64,000 nt of DNA from Erwinia billingiae Eb661 (GCF_000196615.1 NC_014306.1:2914001-2978000); one strand, 5' to 3'; positions 27,904 to 35,782 are shown, counted from the first letter of the stretch. A program made the numbers and translations. The notes: generated from the sequence alone by a model not told the origin.

Positions 27904-29274
27904 ATGGACAATGGGCTTACCACACACCTCTGGCAACAGCTTTGGCACGGGCTGCGCGCTGCCAGCGATGCCGTTCCTCAGGTCACCTTCCACGGGGACG
28001 CGCAACTCTGCTCGCTGTATCCGGTCACCGAACTGGCCAGCACCAGCATCGCACTGGCGATGCAGGCTGCGGCCGATCTGATTGGCAATCCGCATCCGCT
28101 TGAGGTGAATACCGCGCTGGCTTCACGCTGGTTCCAGCACAGCTTCCGCCCGATTAATCGCCCCGCGCCTGCCTTGTGGGACCCTTTTGCCGGGGATTAT
28201 CCCACCGCAGATGGCTGGATCCGCCTGCATACCAATGCGCCCCATCATCGTGCGGCGATGGAAAGCGTGCTCGGTCAGCATGCCGATCGCGCCAGCCTTG
28301 CGGTAGCCGTCAGCCAGTGGAATAAAACTGCACTGGAAGACGCGGTGGTCGTCGCAGGCGGCTGTGCGGCCGAGATGCGCAGCGTGGAGGCGTGGCAGCA
28401 GCATCCGCAAGGCCAGGCCGTCCGGCGCGAAGCGTTAATTGAACAGGCGTTGCAGCCCGAAGGCCCGGCACCCACCTGGCGCCTGTTCCCCGCGCGTCCG
28501 CTGCATGGCGTGCGCGTGCTGGATCTGACCCGCATCATTGCGGGCCCGGTGGCCACGCGATTTCTGGCCGGACTGGGCGCTGAGGTATTGCGGCTCGATC
28601 CGCCCGGTTGGGAAGAACCCTCGCTGGAAGAAGAGGTGACCCTGGGTAAGCGCTGCGCCAGGCTCGACCTGAAATCCGCGCAGGGACGCAAGCACTTTGA
28701 AGCCTTGCTGAGTCAGGCGGACGTGCTGGTGCATGGCTACCGTGCCGATGCGTTGAGCGCGCTTGGGTATGATGCGCAAACCCGGCAAAAACTGTCGCCG
28801 GGATTGGTGGACGTCAGCCTGAATGCGTGGGGATGGACCGGCCCATGGCGCAATCGCCGTGGCTTCGACAGCCTGGTACAAATGGGATGCGGCATTGCCG
28901 ACAGCGGCCGCCAGTGGAAACAGCGCGATGCGCCCTCGCCGCTGCCGGTGCAGGCGCTGGATCATGCCACCGGTTATCTGATGGCAGCCGCGGTGCTGGA
29001 AGGCTTGCGCCAGCGACTGCTGCATAATACCGGCTACACCGCCCGCCTGTCGCTGGCCAGAACTGCCTGCCTGTTGACCGACAATCCGTATCCGGAAAGT
29101 GAACAACCGCAGGGTTTGGGCCCGCTTAAGCCACAGGATGAAAACGTCGAGATTGAAATCACCCCGTGGGGCATGGGCTATCGCCTGCGTTCGCCAGTGT
29201 GGTTACCCGGCACCCCGTTGATCTGGTCACGGGCGGCGTCGCGGTTGGGATCGGCCAACGCGGAGTGGCAGTAA
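27904..29274 (+). CDS. Class III (CaiB/BaiF) CoA transferase with permuted-looking domain order
   Basis: A 456-residue protein with AAGGAGG six bases before ATG. The class III N-terminal signature 'GVRVLDLTRIIAGPVATRFLAGLGAEVLRLDPP' does not start the protein but lies near residue 200. It is followed by 'LVDVSLNAWGWTGPW..GFDSLVQMGCGI' and LDHATG, whose Asp aligns with the catalytic Asp of formyl-CoA transferase (DSNTG). The first 185 residues resemble the C-terminal part of ordinary members (DGWIRLHTNAP). The architecture therefore reads as C-like half then N-like half. It transfers CoA between carboxylic acids; substrates are unknown. Confidence 0.8.
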   Translation: MDNGLTTHLWQQLWHGLRAASDAVPQVTFHGDAQLCSLYPVTELASTSIALAMQAAADLIGNPHPLEVNTALASRWFQHSFRPINRPAPALWDPFAGDYPTADGWIRLHTNAPHHRAAMESVLGQHADRASLAVAVSQWNKTALEDAVVVAGGCAAEMRSVEAWQQHPQGQAVRREALIEQALQPEGPAPTWRLFPARPLHGVRVLDLTRIIAGPVATRFLAGLGAEVLRLDPPGWEEPSLEEEVTLGKRCARLDLKSAQGRKHFEALLSQADVLVHGYRADALSALGYDAQTRQKLSPGLVDVSLNAWGWTGPWRNRRGFDSLVQMGCGIADSGRQWKQRDAPSPLPVQALDHATGYLMAAAVLEGLRQRLLHNTGYTARLSLARTACLLTDNPYPESEQPQGLGPLKPQDENVEIEITPWGMGYRLRSPVWLPGTPLIWSRAASRLGSANAEWQ

Positions 29275-29283
29275 CGCAGTAAA

Positions 29284-29319
29284 AAGCCCGCCGGTCGCTA
29301 ATGGGCTACCGGCGGGCTT
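29284..29319. terminator. Bidirectional hairpin between the CoA transferase gene and ycdY
   Basis: AAGCCCGCCGGT (29284-29295) pairs with ACCGGCGGGCTT (29308-29319). An A-run precedes it, giving a T-run on the minus strand for the convergent ycdY operon. Confidence 0.75.
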
Positions 29320-29351
29320 ACGTCAGGTTATGGCTCAGGCTGGAACAGGGC

Positions 29352-29906
29352 TCAGACGTCCCCTTCTTCTTCCAGTTCGTCACGCATCGCCTGAATCGCT
29401 TCGCGGCTTAACGCGGCCAGCGTGCGGTAAAACGCGGTGGTGGCATGGGCTTCAACTTTGCCCAGGAACTGACCCACCCACGGCAATAAATACTCATCAA
29501 ACAGCGTCACCTGCGCCTGCACTTCATCCGCCGCAGACTGGTCTTCCAGCCATGAAGCGGCCAGCAGCAGCGCACCAATATGATCGGCTGGGCCTTCGCC
29601 TAACGGCATACCGCGGCTTTGCAGGAAGCCACGCACGTCGCTCTCCTGCGGGCCGTTATCCCAATGCGATCCGTACGGCGGCACTTTGCAGTCGCTGCCG
29701 ACAAACAGCGCGTTGTAATCCCCCGCCAGCGCCTGCGGGTCGCTGTTTTCCTGCAGGCGGATCAATAGCTCATCCTGCTCCAGCGGCCAGTGCTGCTGCA
29801 GTTTGCCTTCACGCAACATCGTAAACAGCGGCACCAGCAACGGATCCTGCGGCTGGCGGTTGTACAGCGAGCCAAGAATACGGCAGATGATAGAGAATTC
29901 ATTCAT
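29352..29906 (-). CDS. ycdY: TorD/DmsD-family chaperone YcdY
   Basis: A 184-residue all-helical protein of the redox-enzyme maturation chaperone family, the same length as E. coli YcdY. It has the family central motif 'DYNALFVGSDCKVPPYGSHW' and acidic C-terminus EEEGDV. In E. coli YcdY is reported to increase the phosphatase activity of YcdX, whose gene lies immediately upstream here too. It ends the ghrA-ycdX-ycdY operon, followed by a terminator. Confidence 0.93.
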   Translation of the reverse strand: MNEFSIICRILGSLYNRQPQDPLLVPLFTMLREGKLQQHWPLEQDELLIRLQENSDPQALAGDYNALFVGSDCKVPPYGSHWDNGPQESDVRGFLQSRGMPLGEGPADHIGALLLAASWLEDQSAADEVQAQVTLFDEYLLPWVGQFLGKVEAHATTAFYRTLAALSREAIQAMRDELEEEGDV

Positions 29907-29942
29907 GACGGTCAGTCCATTCAGAGGTTAATTGTGACAATG

Positions 29943-30680
29943 TCACATATCAGCAAATTCAGCAATTTTGGTGCCGGTACGCAGCTCGAGGAAATCCAGC
30001 AAGCGGCGTGGGGTGACATTTAATACGCGATCTTCCGGGAAATCCACTTCCTTCATAATCCGCAGGCAGTGTTCGAAGTTGCCGAGGGTAAACGCAGTAT
30101 GGGAATCCGATCCGCAGGAGATCCATCCGCCGGCATCGCGCACCGCCGCGACGATTGCGCGGCAGTTAGGTTCGCTGCCCGGGCGGGAATGAGTAAAGGA
30201 GGAGTTGTTCAACTCGAGCGCGACGTTATATTTCGCCGCCGCTTCGGCAATCGCCGGGATATCGACCGGGTATTTCGGGTTGCCCGGATGGCTGATGATA
30301 TGCACATTGCCACTGGCCATCGCCGCAATCATCGCTTCGGTATGCGTGGCCTTATCGCGCGGGGCGAACACCGGTTCATGGAAGCCCGCCACCACGATAT
30401 CCACCGATCCCATCATCGGCCCGGTGCAGTCAATATCACCGTCGGTATTCTTGATGTTAGCCTCGATGCCGCGCAGGATGCCCACGCCATCCACCACACG
30501 TGGCCAGACGCGCATATTCACAAAGTGCCAGTAGTGCGGTGCATCGGCCATATCCGGGCCGTGATCGGTGATCGCCAGCAGTTTGACGCCACAGGTTTGC
30601 GCCTGCACCACGTAGTCGCGGAGTGTGCTGTAGGCATGAGTGCTGGCAACGGTATGCATATGAAGGTCAACGGGGTACAT
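29943..30680 (-). CDS. ycdX: PHP-domain zinc phosphatase YcdX
   Basis: A 245-residue PHP-fold hydrolase, the length of E. coli YcdX. The metal-ligand motifs are present: DLHMHTVAS at the N-terminus, then ITDHGPD, then 'IISHPGNP', then GSDSHTAF near the C-terminus, which together hold the trinuclear zinc site. It removes phosphate from small substrates and is linked to swarming in E. coli. GGAGAATGTT precedes ATG. It lies between ghrA and ycdY on the same strand. Confidence 0.95.
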   Translation of the reverse strand: MYPVDLHMHTVASTHAYSTLRDYVVQAQTCGVKLLAITDHGPDMADAPHYWHFVNMRVWPRVVDGVGILRGIEANIKNTDGDIDCTGPMMGSVDIVVAGFHEPVFAPRDKATHTEAMIAAMASGNVHIISHPGNPKYPVDIPAIAEAAAKYNVALELNNSSFTHSRPGSEPNCRAIVAAVRDAGGWISCGSDSHTAFTLGNFEHCLRIMKEVDFPEDRVLNVTPRRLLDFLELRTGTKIAEFADM

Positions 30681-30732
30681 AACATTCTCCTTTAGGCTTA
30701 GGGCAAGAATAGCATTCCTGCCCCTGATTGAC

Positions 30733-31674
30733 TTAATAACCGCGGGTTACGTCGACCAGACCGCCAGGCATTTCACCGGCTTCCAGGGTGGCGATCGATT
30801 TCGCGATAAAGTCCATAGCTTCGTCTGGCAAGGTTACAGCGGCATTATGCGGCGTGATGGCAATATCCGGATGCGTCCAGAACGGATGGGAAGTATCGAG
30901 CGGTTCACGTACGAAGACGTCCAGCGCGGCGGCTTTGACCTCACCGGCTTCGATCGCCGCCAGCAGATCGTCTTCGACCAGATGCGCACCACGGGCGAGG
31001 TTAAGCAAGAATGCCTGCGGTTTAAGTTGGCTAAGCAAGCTGCGGTTCAGGATCCCTTCGGTCTGTGGCGTGTTGGGCAACAGGTTAATCAGCACCTGGC
31101 TGCCGGCCAGGAATTCGCCCAGCTGTTCCGCGCCATGGAAACTGGTGACACCCGGCAAGTCTTTCGGTGAGCGGCTCCAGCAACGCACCGGAAAGCCCCA
31201 AATCTTCAGGCTTTCTGCCACGCTCTGCCCCAGTACGCCCGCGCCCAGAATACCGATGCTGAAATCTTTGCGGCTGTAGTTAGGCAGGTGTTGCCACAGC
31301 GACTGTGCCTTCTGCTGTTGATATTCGGTGAAGCGACGGAACCAGCCTAAAACATGGTAAACAGCGTATTCCTGCATCTGTCGGCCCATGCCGGTGTCTT
31401 CCAGGCGGAATAGCGGCACCTCTTTAGCCAGCATTTCAGGATGTTGGCGCAGCTGGCCGAGAATATCATCCACGCCCGCGCCGAGCGCGAATACTGCTCT
31501 CAGTCCTTTACGGCCTTGCAGCATATCGACAGGAGGCTGGCGCACCAGCGCAAAGTCGGCAGGCGCATCATCGCCGGGTGTCCATTGGCGGATACGGGCG
31601 TCGGGCAGGCGTTGTTGCAGGCCGTCGATCCAGGTTTCTGCATTAAATGACGGATGGTAAAAAATGATATCCAC
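30733..31674 (-). CDS. ghrA: Glyoxylate/hydroxypyruvate reductase A
   Basis: A 313-residue NADPH-dependent 2-hydroxyacid dehydrogenase reducing glyoxylate to glycolate and hydroxypyruvate to glycerate. Similarity to E. coli GhrA is end to end. It includes [22 protein letters not shown], the nucleotide-binding [10 protein letters not shown], the catalytic Arg in [11 protein letters not shown], and His in ITPHNAA. I place the start at GTG 31674, with AGGAG about seven bases upstream, which matches the E. coli N-terminus (DIIFYHP); the frame could extend to a TTG at 31698. It is the first gene of the ghrA-ycdX-ycdY operon. Confidence 0.95.
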   Translation of the reverse strand: MDIIFYHPSFNAETWIDGLQQRLPDARIRQWTPGDDAPADFALVRQPPVDMLQGRKGLRAVFALGAGVDDILGQLRQHPEMLAKEVPLFRLEDTGMGRQMQEYAVYHVLGWFRRFTEYQQQKAQSLWQHLPNYSRKDFSIGILGAGVLGQSVAESLKIWGFPVRCWSRSPKDLPGVTSFHGAEQLGEFLAGSQVLINLLPNTPQTEGILNRSLLSQLKPQAFLLNLARGAHLVEDDLLAAIEAGEVKAAALDVFVREPLDTSHPFWTHPDIAITPHNAAVTLPDEAMDFIAKSIATLEAGEMPGGLVDVTRGY

Positions 31675-31738
31675 GTTTGCTCTCCTGTTTTTTCTCAAGG
31701 CTCGGGGAAAAAGGTGCGTCTGGCAAGCAAAAATTGTT

Positions 31739-31757
31739 GCGATACCAATAGTATCGC
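31739..31757. repeat. Short inverted repeat upstream of ghrA
   Basis: GCGATAC and GTATCGC flank CAATA, 65 bases upstream of the ghrA start. It could be an operator for the ghrA operon. Otherwise the gap between ghrA and the tRNA promoter shows nothing clear. Confidence 0.4.
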
Positions 31758-31905
31758 GATGAAGTATTCGTCAGGATCGGCATTGGTCGTATGGGGTTAT
31801 TAACAGCGGATAGGCCGTTTCGTTGTGGTTAGTGGGGATTTTGGTGATTTAAGCAGCAAACTGCTGCAAAACTGGCTAAACGCGCAGAAAAGTGGAGAAA
31901 GGGAG

Positions 31906-31934
31906 TTGACCGCGGCAGCGCTTTTGCCTACATT
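31906..31934 (+). promoter_or_regulatory. Promoter of tRNA-Ser copy 1
   Basis: TTGACC and TACATT are 17 bases apart, followed by a GC-rich AGCGCCCGTC discriminator, as is usual for stringently controlled stable-RNA promoters. The tRNA starts 36 bases after the -10. Confidence 0.8.
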
Positions 31935-31969
31935 AGCGCCCGTCAGCAACCTTGTTGCGACAACAATAT

Positions 31970-32057
31970 GGTGAGGTGTCCGAGTGGCTGAAGGAGCACG
32001 CCTGGAAAGTGTGTATACGGCAACGTATCGAGGGTTCGAACCCCTCTCTCACCACCA
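31970..32057 (+). tRNA. tRNA-Ser (anticodon GGA), copy 1
   Basis: 88 bases, with CCA encoded. Acceptor GGTGAGG pairs with TCTCACC (one G-U). The anticodon loop holds GGA in CCTGGAAAG, a long class II variable arm follows (TATACGGCAACGTAT), and the T arm has GGTTCGAAC. It corresponds to the E. coli serX/serW type and sits next to ghrA as serX does. Confidence 0.97.
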
Positions 32058-32069
32058 TATTTGAAGAAG

Positions 32070-32099
32070 AGTCTGAACATACGTTCAGACTTTTTTTTT
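32070..32099 (+). terminator. Terminator of tRNA-Ser copy 1
   Basis: AGTCTGAAC-ATAC-GTTCAGACT followed by a run of nine T residues that begins with the last base of the stem. Confidence 0.95.
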
Positions 32100-32187
32100 G
32101 CCTAGAATTCAGGAGAGAGGGGTGAGAAGCCTCGACGAATAAAGTCTGAAGTTAGGGTAAGTCGCCTGCTAACTGTGGTGGCAGGTC

Positions 32188-32287
32188 AGGGAGAGGAGGT
32201 TGAACGCAAAGTCGCCGTGAACCCATCCCTGGGGGCTCAGCGGCGACATCCCTGTCGCCGAAGACTCGCTATCAACCTTCTCTCCCT
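32188..32287. repeat. 100-bp palindromic repeat element A (MITE-like)
   Basis: Ends are 16-base terminal inverted repeats (AGGGAGAGGAGGTTGA and its near-complement, 15 of 16). Inside is a hairpin CGGCGAC-ATCCCT-GTCGCCG at 32241-32260 and a second CATCCCTGGGGG block. Read on the minus strand the core is CAGGGATG..CCCCCAGGGATGGGTTCACGG, shared with element B in opposite orientation. No coding sequence. Confidence 0.75.
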
Positions 32288-32405
32288 TCCCCTAAGCTTC
32301 AGTATCGAATGCTTGATTGTGGACACACAGGTCAAAACCCTCTTCGATGCATTCCTTTGATTTGTGCGTCCACCAGTCCACCCATCGACACCAATGCTAT
32401 AAGGT

Positions 32406-32510
32406 GGCGGCTCAGAGCGCCTTAGCCGAGTGTCTGCGGCAGGGATGCCGCAGCCAAGCCTCCAGGGATGGATTCACGGCGTCTCGGATAAGGCGCTCTG
32501 TGCCGACGCC
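32406..32510. repeat. ~105-bp palindromic repeat element B (MITE-like)
   Basis: Inner terminal arms AGAGCGCCTTAGCCGAG (32414-32430) and its complement (32483-32499) match at 16 of 17, and pairing continues outward with gaps. The core hairpin CTGCGGC-AGGGAT-GCCGCAG (32434-32453) is followed by CCAGGGATGGATTCACGG. The core matches element A on the other strand, while the arms differ. Confidence 0.75.
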
Positions 32511-32513
32511 GTG

Positions 32514-32565
32514 CCACCCAACCCGGTGTTGACCTCCGCCCTACCACCCAACGCGGTGTTGACCT
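32514..32565. repeat. Two 22-bp direct repeats at the end of ltrA
   Basis: CCACCCAACCCGGTGTTGACCT (32514-32535) and CCACCCAACGCGGTGTTGACCT (32544-32565) differ at one base and are 30 bases apart. The second copy ends on the ltrA stop codon. They adjoin element B and may be part of the same repeat family. Confidence 0.85.
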
Positions 32566-33725
32566 TAAGCCACTCCCTTCCCTCGCGATATGCTTTCCCA
32601 TCCGGCGACGGCGATCATCACCACTGTTGTTAATCCGTTAATCATCAGCCTGTCGGTGATAAAACAAACCGGTAACAGCGCCAACAGAGCCACCAATCCG
32701 GCAATGTGCGAAAGCGGGAAACGCCGGTACACCATCGTTTTATAAATGCCGTTGGCGGCCAGATAGGCGGCGGGACCCAATAACAAAACCGCTATTGCGC
32801 TGGCATCCATATGCCCGTCGGGATGGACGATCACCAACTCGTTCGCCACCGCACAAACGATAATCGCCCCGACCAATACCACATGCACATAATGATAACA
32901 GGCACCCATTTGCCCCGGGTTTTCCGACTGCTGGATCGCATGACTGCCCGCCTTACTGCTGGTGTCGAAATAGACCCACCACATCGCCAGACTGCCAAGA
33001 AATGCCACTAATGAGGCAATGATCACCGGCGCATCCCAACTCTCCAGCTCACTCAATGTCGCACCAGTGATCAGAATGGTCTCCCCCAACGCCACAATCA
33101 CAAACAGCTGACTGCGCTCCGCCAGATGATGGCCCTCAATCGTCCACTCGCTGGACGTATTTGAACGCCCTAACACTGGCAACCAGAAACCTATCATCGG
33201 CGAAATGTAGGTACAGGCAATGGCGATCGCCCACCACACCATCCGCCCATTACCCTCTACAAGACCGCCAATCAGCCAAAACACCCCGGAAATCACCATC
33301 CAGCCTAAGATGCGCTGAAAGTTACGTTGTAACAGATGATTGTCCGGCAACCAGAACAGCGTCACCGCCGCACGGCCAACCTGCATCGCAATGTAGAATA
33401 AGGCAAACACCAATCCCCTTTCGCCAAAGGCTTCAGGCAAGGCTGAAGATGCAAACAGCCCCAGCAACATAATGGCGAACAACAACAGACGGATTTGACG
33501 GGTTTCCGGATCGAACCAGTTGGTGACCCAGGCGGTGTATTGCCAGGCCAGCCAGACGGCAAACCATAGCAACAGCGTCTGCAACGCGCCGACCAGCGTC
33601 AGATGATGCAGCAAATAGTGGGAAAGTTGGGTAACGGCGAAGACGTAAATCAGATCGAACAGTAATTCAGAAAACGACACGGTGGCGCCCTGACCATCGC
33701 GTACACGTAACAAGCTCTGCCGCAT
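32565..33725 (-). CDS. Low temperature requirement protein A (LtrA) family membrane protein
   Basis: A 386-residue membrane protein with about ten to eleven hydrophobic segments. It starts with the LtrA signature 'VSFSELLFDLIYVFAVTQLSHYL'. The conserved Glu/Asp in 'SELLFDLIYVF' and the 'EGHHLAERSQLFVIVALGETI' motif near residue 200 identify the family. The biochemical role is not known; the name comes from a Listeria cold-growth mutant. AGGA precedes ATG. It lies with phoA between the two tRNA-Ser copies, a place where E. coli carries other genes, so it is probably accessory. Confidence 0.85.
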   Translation of the reverse strand: MRQSLLRVRDGQGATVSFSELLFDLIYVFAVTQLSHYLLHHLTLVGALQTLLLWFAVWLAWQYTAWVTNWFDPETRQIRLLLFAIMLLGLFASSALPEAFGERGLVFALFYIAMQVGRAAVTLFWLPDNHLLQRNFQRILGWMVISGVFWLIGGLVEGNGRMVWWAIAIACTYISPMIGFWLPVLGRSNTSSEWTIEGHHLAERSQLFVIVALGETILITGATLSELESWDAPVIIASLVAFLGSLAMWWVYFDTSSKAGSHAIQQSENPGQMGACYHYVHVVLVGAIIVCAVANELVIVHPDGHMDASAIAVLLLGPAAYLAANGIYKTMVYRRFPLSHIAGLVALLALLPVCFITDRLMINGLTTVVMIAVAGWESISRGKGVA

Positions 33726-33792
33726 GACATTATTCCTGAAGGGGAGTCGCTGATTCAGCTTAGCGAAGCTCCCCCAGGCTAACCAGAAAAAG

Positions 33793-35199
33793 TTACTGGA
33801 TTTCCATCGCCGATTTCAGCGTGTAGAACAGATCGGTCTGATCGGTCAGCCCGACAACGTTAGCCGCATGCGGACCGTAAGCAGCAATACGCAATTGCGT
33901 GCCGGTGTGGCCCTGAGAATCCTCCTCAGAATTGCCGTAACTGAGGGTCATAAAACCTCCCTCTTTGGTCTTCAGCGTTTGCGTCAGGCCAGGCGCTTTG
34001 CTGTCATTGGCAACGATCTGGCTGGAGTGCGCATGGTCGGCCGTCACAATCACCAGCGTGTTACCGTCTTTACGGGCAAACTCCAGCGCCTTCTGTACCG
34101 CCTCGTCCAGATCGACCGTCTCGCCAATCTGACCACACGGGTTGGCAGCGTGATCCTGCTTATCTATCGACGCGCCTTCAACCTGCAGGAAAAAGCCATT
34201 CTGGTCCTTGCTCAACAACGCAATTGCTTTGTCGGTCATCTGCGCCAACGTCGGCGTGGTTGCCGGACGTTCGGCATTCACTTCACAACTTATCGCCTTG
34301 TCTTCACCGTTGCCGTGCCAGGTCGCTTTCGGCCCTTTCCAACGCACCGGCATGTTGCCCTGAGCAAACAGACCTAACACCGGTTTGTCCTGATTCGCTT
34401 CGGTAATGGCCGTCAAGCCGTTAAGATCGCTGACCCACTGATAACCCCGCAGCTTAGCCTGCTCTTCCAGCGTCTTGCCCTGCCACTCGCCGGCTTTCGC
34501 GGTTTCGCTGAAGGTTTTACCGCCGCCGCCGAACGTCACATCCGCACGGGCATTCAGCAGCTGCTCAGCAATCGATCCCCTGCCGCCTTTTTCTAACGCA
34601 TTACTGGCGCATAGCTCGCTGGTTTTTTCCGGGCCATAACACTTACGCGAGGTGACATGGGCGATCTGCGCTGCTGGCGTCGCATCTTCCAGCTCAGCGG
34701 TTGAGACGTTGCCCGTTGCCTTACCCGCCGCTTTCGCCATTTCCATAATGGTTGGGTGATCGTTGCCGTTAACGTCCACGCCGATTGCGCCGTTATACGA
34801 TTTCACCCCGGTGCTCCACGCGGTGGCTGATGCGGCAGAGTCAGTGACGTAATCCGGTTTATGGGTTTTCTTGTCCAGCGCGTAATGCGTGTATTGCCCG
34901 GTCAGCGGCAGCGCATCAATCCCTTTAAAAAAGCCGCCCGCGCCCTCAGCGTAGTTACGTGCTGCAGTAATTTCAGAGTCGCCCATGCCATCGCCAATCA
35001 ACAGGATCACGTTTTTGGCTTTATTGCTGTTCAGCGAGGCTTTCAGCGCGTCGGTCTGGTCACCGGTCAAGCGACGGGCACCGCCAGGCTGGGTGATGTC
35101 GCCCTGCGCGGCCCGGGTGTAAGTGGCGATATCGGCGATGGCGGAGGAAGAGATAACAGAGGCAACCAAAGACAGGGTAAACAGGCTTTTAACGTTCAT
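33793..35199 (-). CDS. phoA: Alkaline phosphatase
   Basis: A 468-residue periplasmic phosphomonoesterase. A Sec signal peptide (about residues 1-22, ending SSSAIA) precedes the mature enzyme. The catalytic Ser lies in [13 protein letters not shown]; zinc and magnesium ligands lie in [10 protein letters not shown], '[15 protein letters not shown]', '[10 protein letters not shown]' and 'QGHTGTQ'. Four Cys residues form the two expected disulfides. The chosen ATG 35199 gives a normal signal; the frame extends 12 codons upstream. A strong Pho box lies upstream, so expression should respond to phosphate starvation through PhoB. Location between duplicated tRNA genes, away from the E. coli phoA context, suggests relocation or gain. 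Confidence 0.96.
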   Translation of the reverse strand: MNVKSLFTLSLVASVISSSAIADIATYTRAAQGDITQPGGARRLTGDQTDALKASLNSNKAKNVILLIGDGMGDSEITAARNYAEGAGGFFKGIDALPLTGQYTHYALDKKTHKPDYVTDSAASATAWSTGVKSYNGAIGVDVNGNDHPTIMEMAKAAGKATGNVSTAELEDATPAAQIAHVTSRKCYGPEKTSELCASNALEKGGRGSIAEQLLNARADVTFGGGGKTFSETAKAGEWQGKTLEEQAKLRGYQWVSDLNGLTAITEANQDKPVLGLFAQGNMPVRWKGPKATWHGNGEDKAISCEVNAERPATTPTLAQMTDKAIALLSKDQNGFFLQVEGASIDKQDHAANPCGQIGETVDLDEAVQKALEFARKDGNTLVIVTADHAHSSQIVANDSKAPGLTQTLKTKEGGFMTLSYGNSEEDSQGHTGTQLRIAAYGPHAANVVGLTDQTDLFYTLKSAMEIQ

Positions 35200-35284
35200 A
35201 AACTCAAGGCTCCATGAGTAAGTTTTGCTAAACATTTCAGGGAGCCAGTCTGCGACACAACCATGACATTTTTGTGTTTAGTTG

Positions 35285-35302
35285 ATGTCAGTTTTATGAC
35301 CT
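35285..35302 (-). promoter_or_regulatory. Pho box of phoA
   Basis: On the minus strand AGGTCATAAAACTGACAT matches the PhoB consensus CTGTCATAAAACTGTCAT at 15 of 18 positions. It lies 86 bases upstream of the phoA start. Direct PhoB activation is expected. Confidence 0.85.
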
Positions 35303-35375
35303 GATTTTTGTGAACTTTCTGGATAAATCAGTGAGTGGATTGAGGATAAGCTGATAGAAGCAAAGAAAATTCTGC

Positions 35376-35404
35376 TTGACCGCTTCCCTGCGACTGCCTA
35401 TAGT
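35376..35404 (+). promoter_or_regulatory. Promoter of tRNA-Ser copy 2
   Basis: TTGACC and TATAGT are 17 bases apart, followed by AGCGCCCCGTC. It is similar to, but diverged from, the promoter of copy 1. It is not part of the 171-bp repeat, so both genes have independent, functional-looking promoters. Confidence 0.8.
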
Positions 35405-35444
35405 AGCGCCCCGTCGCCCCTCTGGGACGCAGCAGTAAAAATAT

Positions 35445-35532
35445 GGTGAGGTGTCCGAGTGGCTGAAGGAGCACGCCTGGAAAGTGTGTATACGGCAACG
35501 TATCGAGGGTTCGAACCCCTCTCTCACCACCA
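35445..35532 (+). tRNA. tRNA-Ser (anticodon GGA), copy 2
   Basis: 88 bases, identical to copy 1, with CCA encoded and the same class II variable arm. It has its own promoter and terminator. Confidence 0.97.
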
Positions 35533-35544
35533 TATTCGAAGAAG

Positions 35545-35574
35545 AGTCTGAATTCACGTTCAGACTTTTTTTTT
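35545..35574 (+). terminator. Terminator of tRNA-Ser copy 2
   Basis: AGTCTGAA pairs with TTCAGACT across a TTCACG loop, followed by a run of T. The loop differs from that of copy 1 while the stem is kept. Confidence 0.93.
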
Positions 35575-35619
35575 GCATAAAATTCAGGAGAGAGGGGTGA
35601 GAAGCCTCGAAGGGTTCGA

Positions 35620-35687
35620 CAAAACGGCAGGACAGCCGTTTTGCACAGCTCTGCTGCCCGAAGGGCGAGGCACAGGGATGTGCCTCG
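35620..35687. repeat. Two adjacent hairpins of the CAGGGATG family
   Basis: CAAAACGGC-AGGACA-GCCGTTTTG (35620-35643) is followed by CGAGGCAC-AGGGAT-GTGCCTCG (35666-35687). The second has the same AGGGAT loop as elements A and B but an unrelated stem. They fill the space between tRNA copy 2 and the truncated third copy. Confidence 0.75.
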
Positions 35688-35692
35688 TGATC

Positions 35693-35759
35693 CCCCTCTC
35701 TCACCACCATATTCGAAGAAGAGTCTGAACTTACGTTCAGACTTTTTTTTTGCATAAAA
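35693..35759 (+). pseudogene. Truncated third copy: tRNA-Ser 3' end plus terminator
   Basis: 67 bases match 35516-35582 at 65 of 67 positions. They cover the end of the T arm, the 3' acceptor strand with CCA, and a complete terminator hairpin (35722-35743) with its T-run. The 5' part of the tRNA is missing, so no tRNA can be made. A displaced tRNA 3' end is the usual footprint of site-specific integration or of unequal recombination. Confidence 0.85.
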
Positions 35760-35782
35760 AAGCCCGGACTTTCATCCGGGCT
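35755..35782 (-). terminator. Terminator of phoH
   Basis: AGCCCGGA (35761-35768) pairs with TCCGGGCT (35775-35782); the A-run at 35755-35760 supplies the T-run on the minus strand. Confidence 0.88.

Larger units (their letters stand above)
31965..32135 (+). repeat. 171-bp direct repeat, copy 1 (tRNA-Ser unit)
   Basis: The tRNA-Ser gene, its terminator and 36 bases beyond are repeated at 35440-35610 with the same length and only a few substitutions. Similarity ends sharply after GAAGCCTCGA in both copies. Confidence 0.9.
35440..35610 (+). repeat. 171-bp direct repeat, copy 2 (tRNA-Ser unit)
   Basis: Near-identical to 31965-32135, covering the tRNA, terminator and the AATTCAGGAGAGAGGGGTGA stretch after it. 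The two copies bracket ltrA and phoA with a period of 3475 bases. Confidence 0.9.

Noticed and set aside
32175..32633. Three short + strand frames after tRNA-Ser copy 1
   Set aside because: They read through palindromic repeat elements A and B and the end of ltrA; no coding signature.
35294..35755. A 153-codon minus-strand frame with an internal repeated segment
   Set aside because: The repetition comes from the duplicated tRNA 3' end and terminator; the frame runs through a tRNA gene and three hairpins.
31965..35759. An integrated prophage or genomic island between the tRNA-Ser copies
   Set aside because: No integrase, phage or mobility gene lies between the copies; only ltrA, phoA and small repeats are present, so only a remnant or hotspot is proposed.
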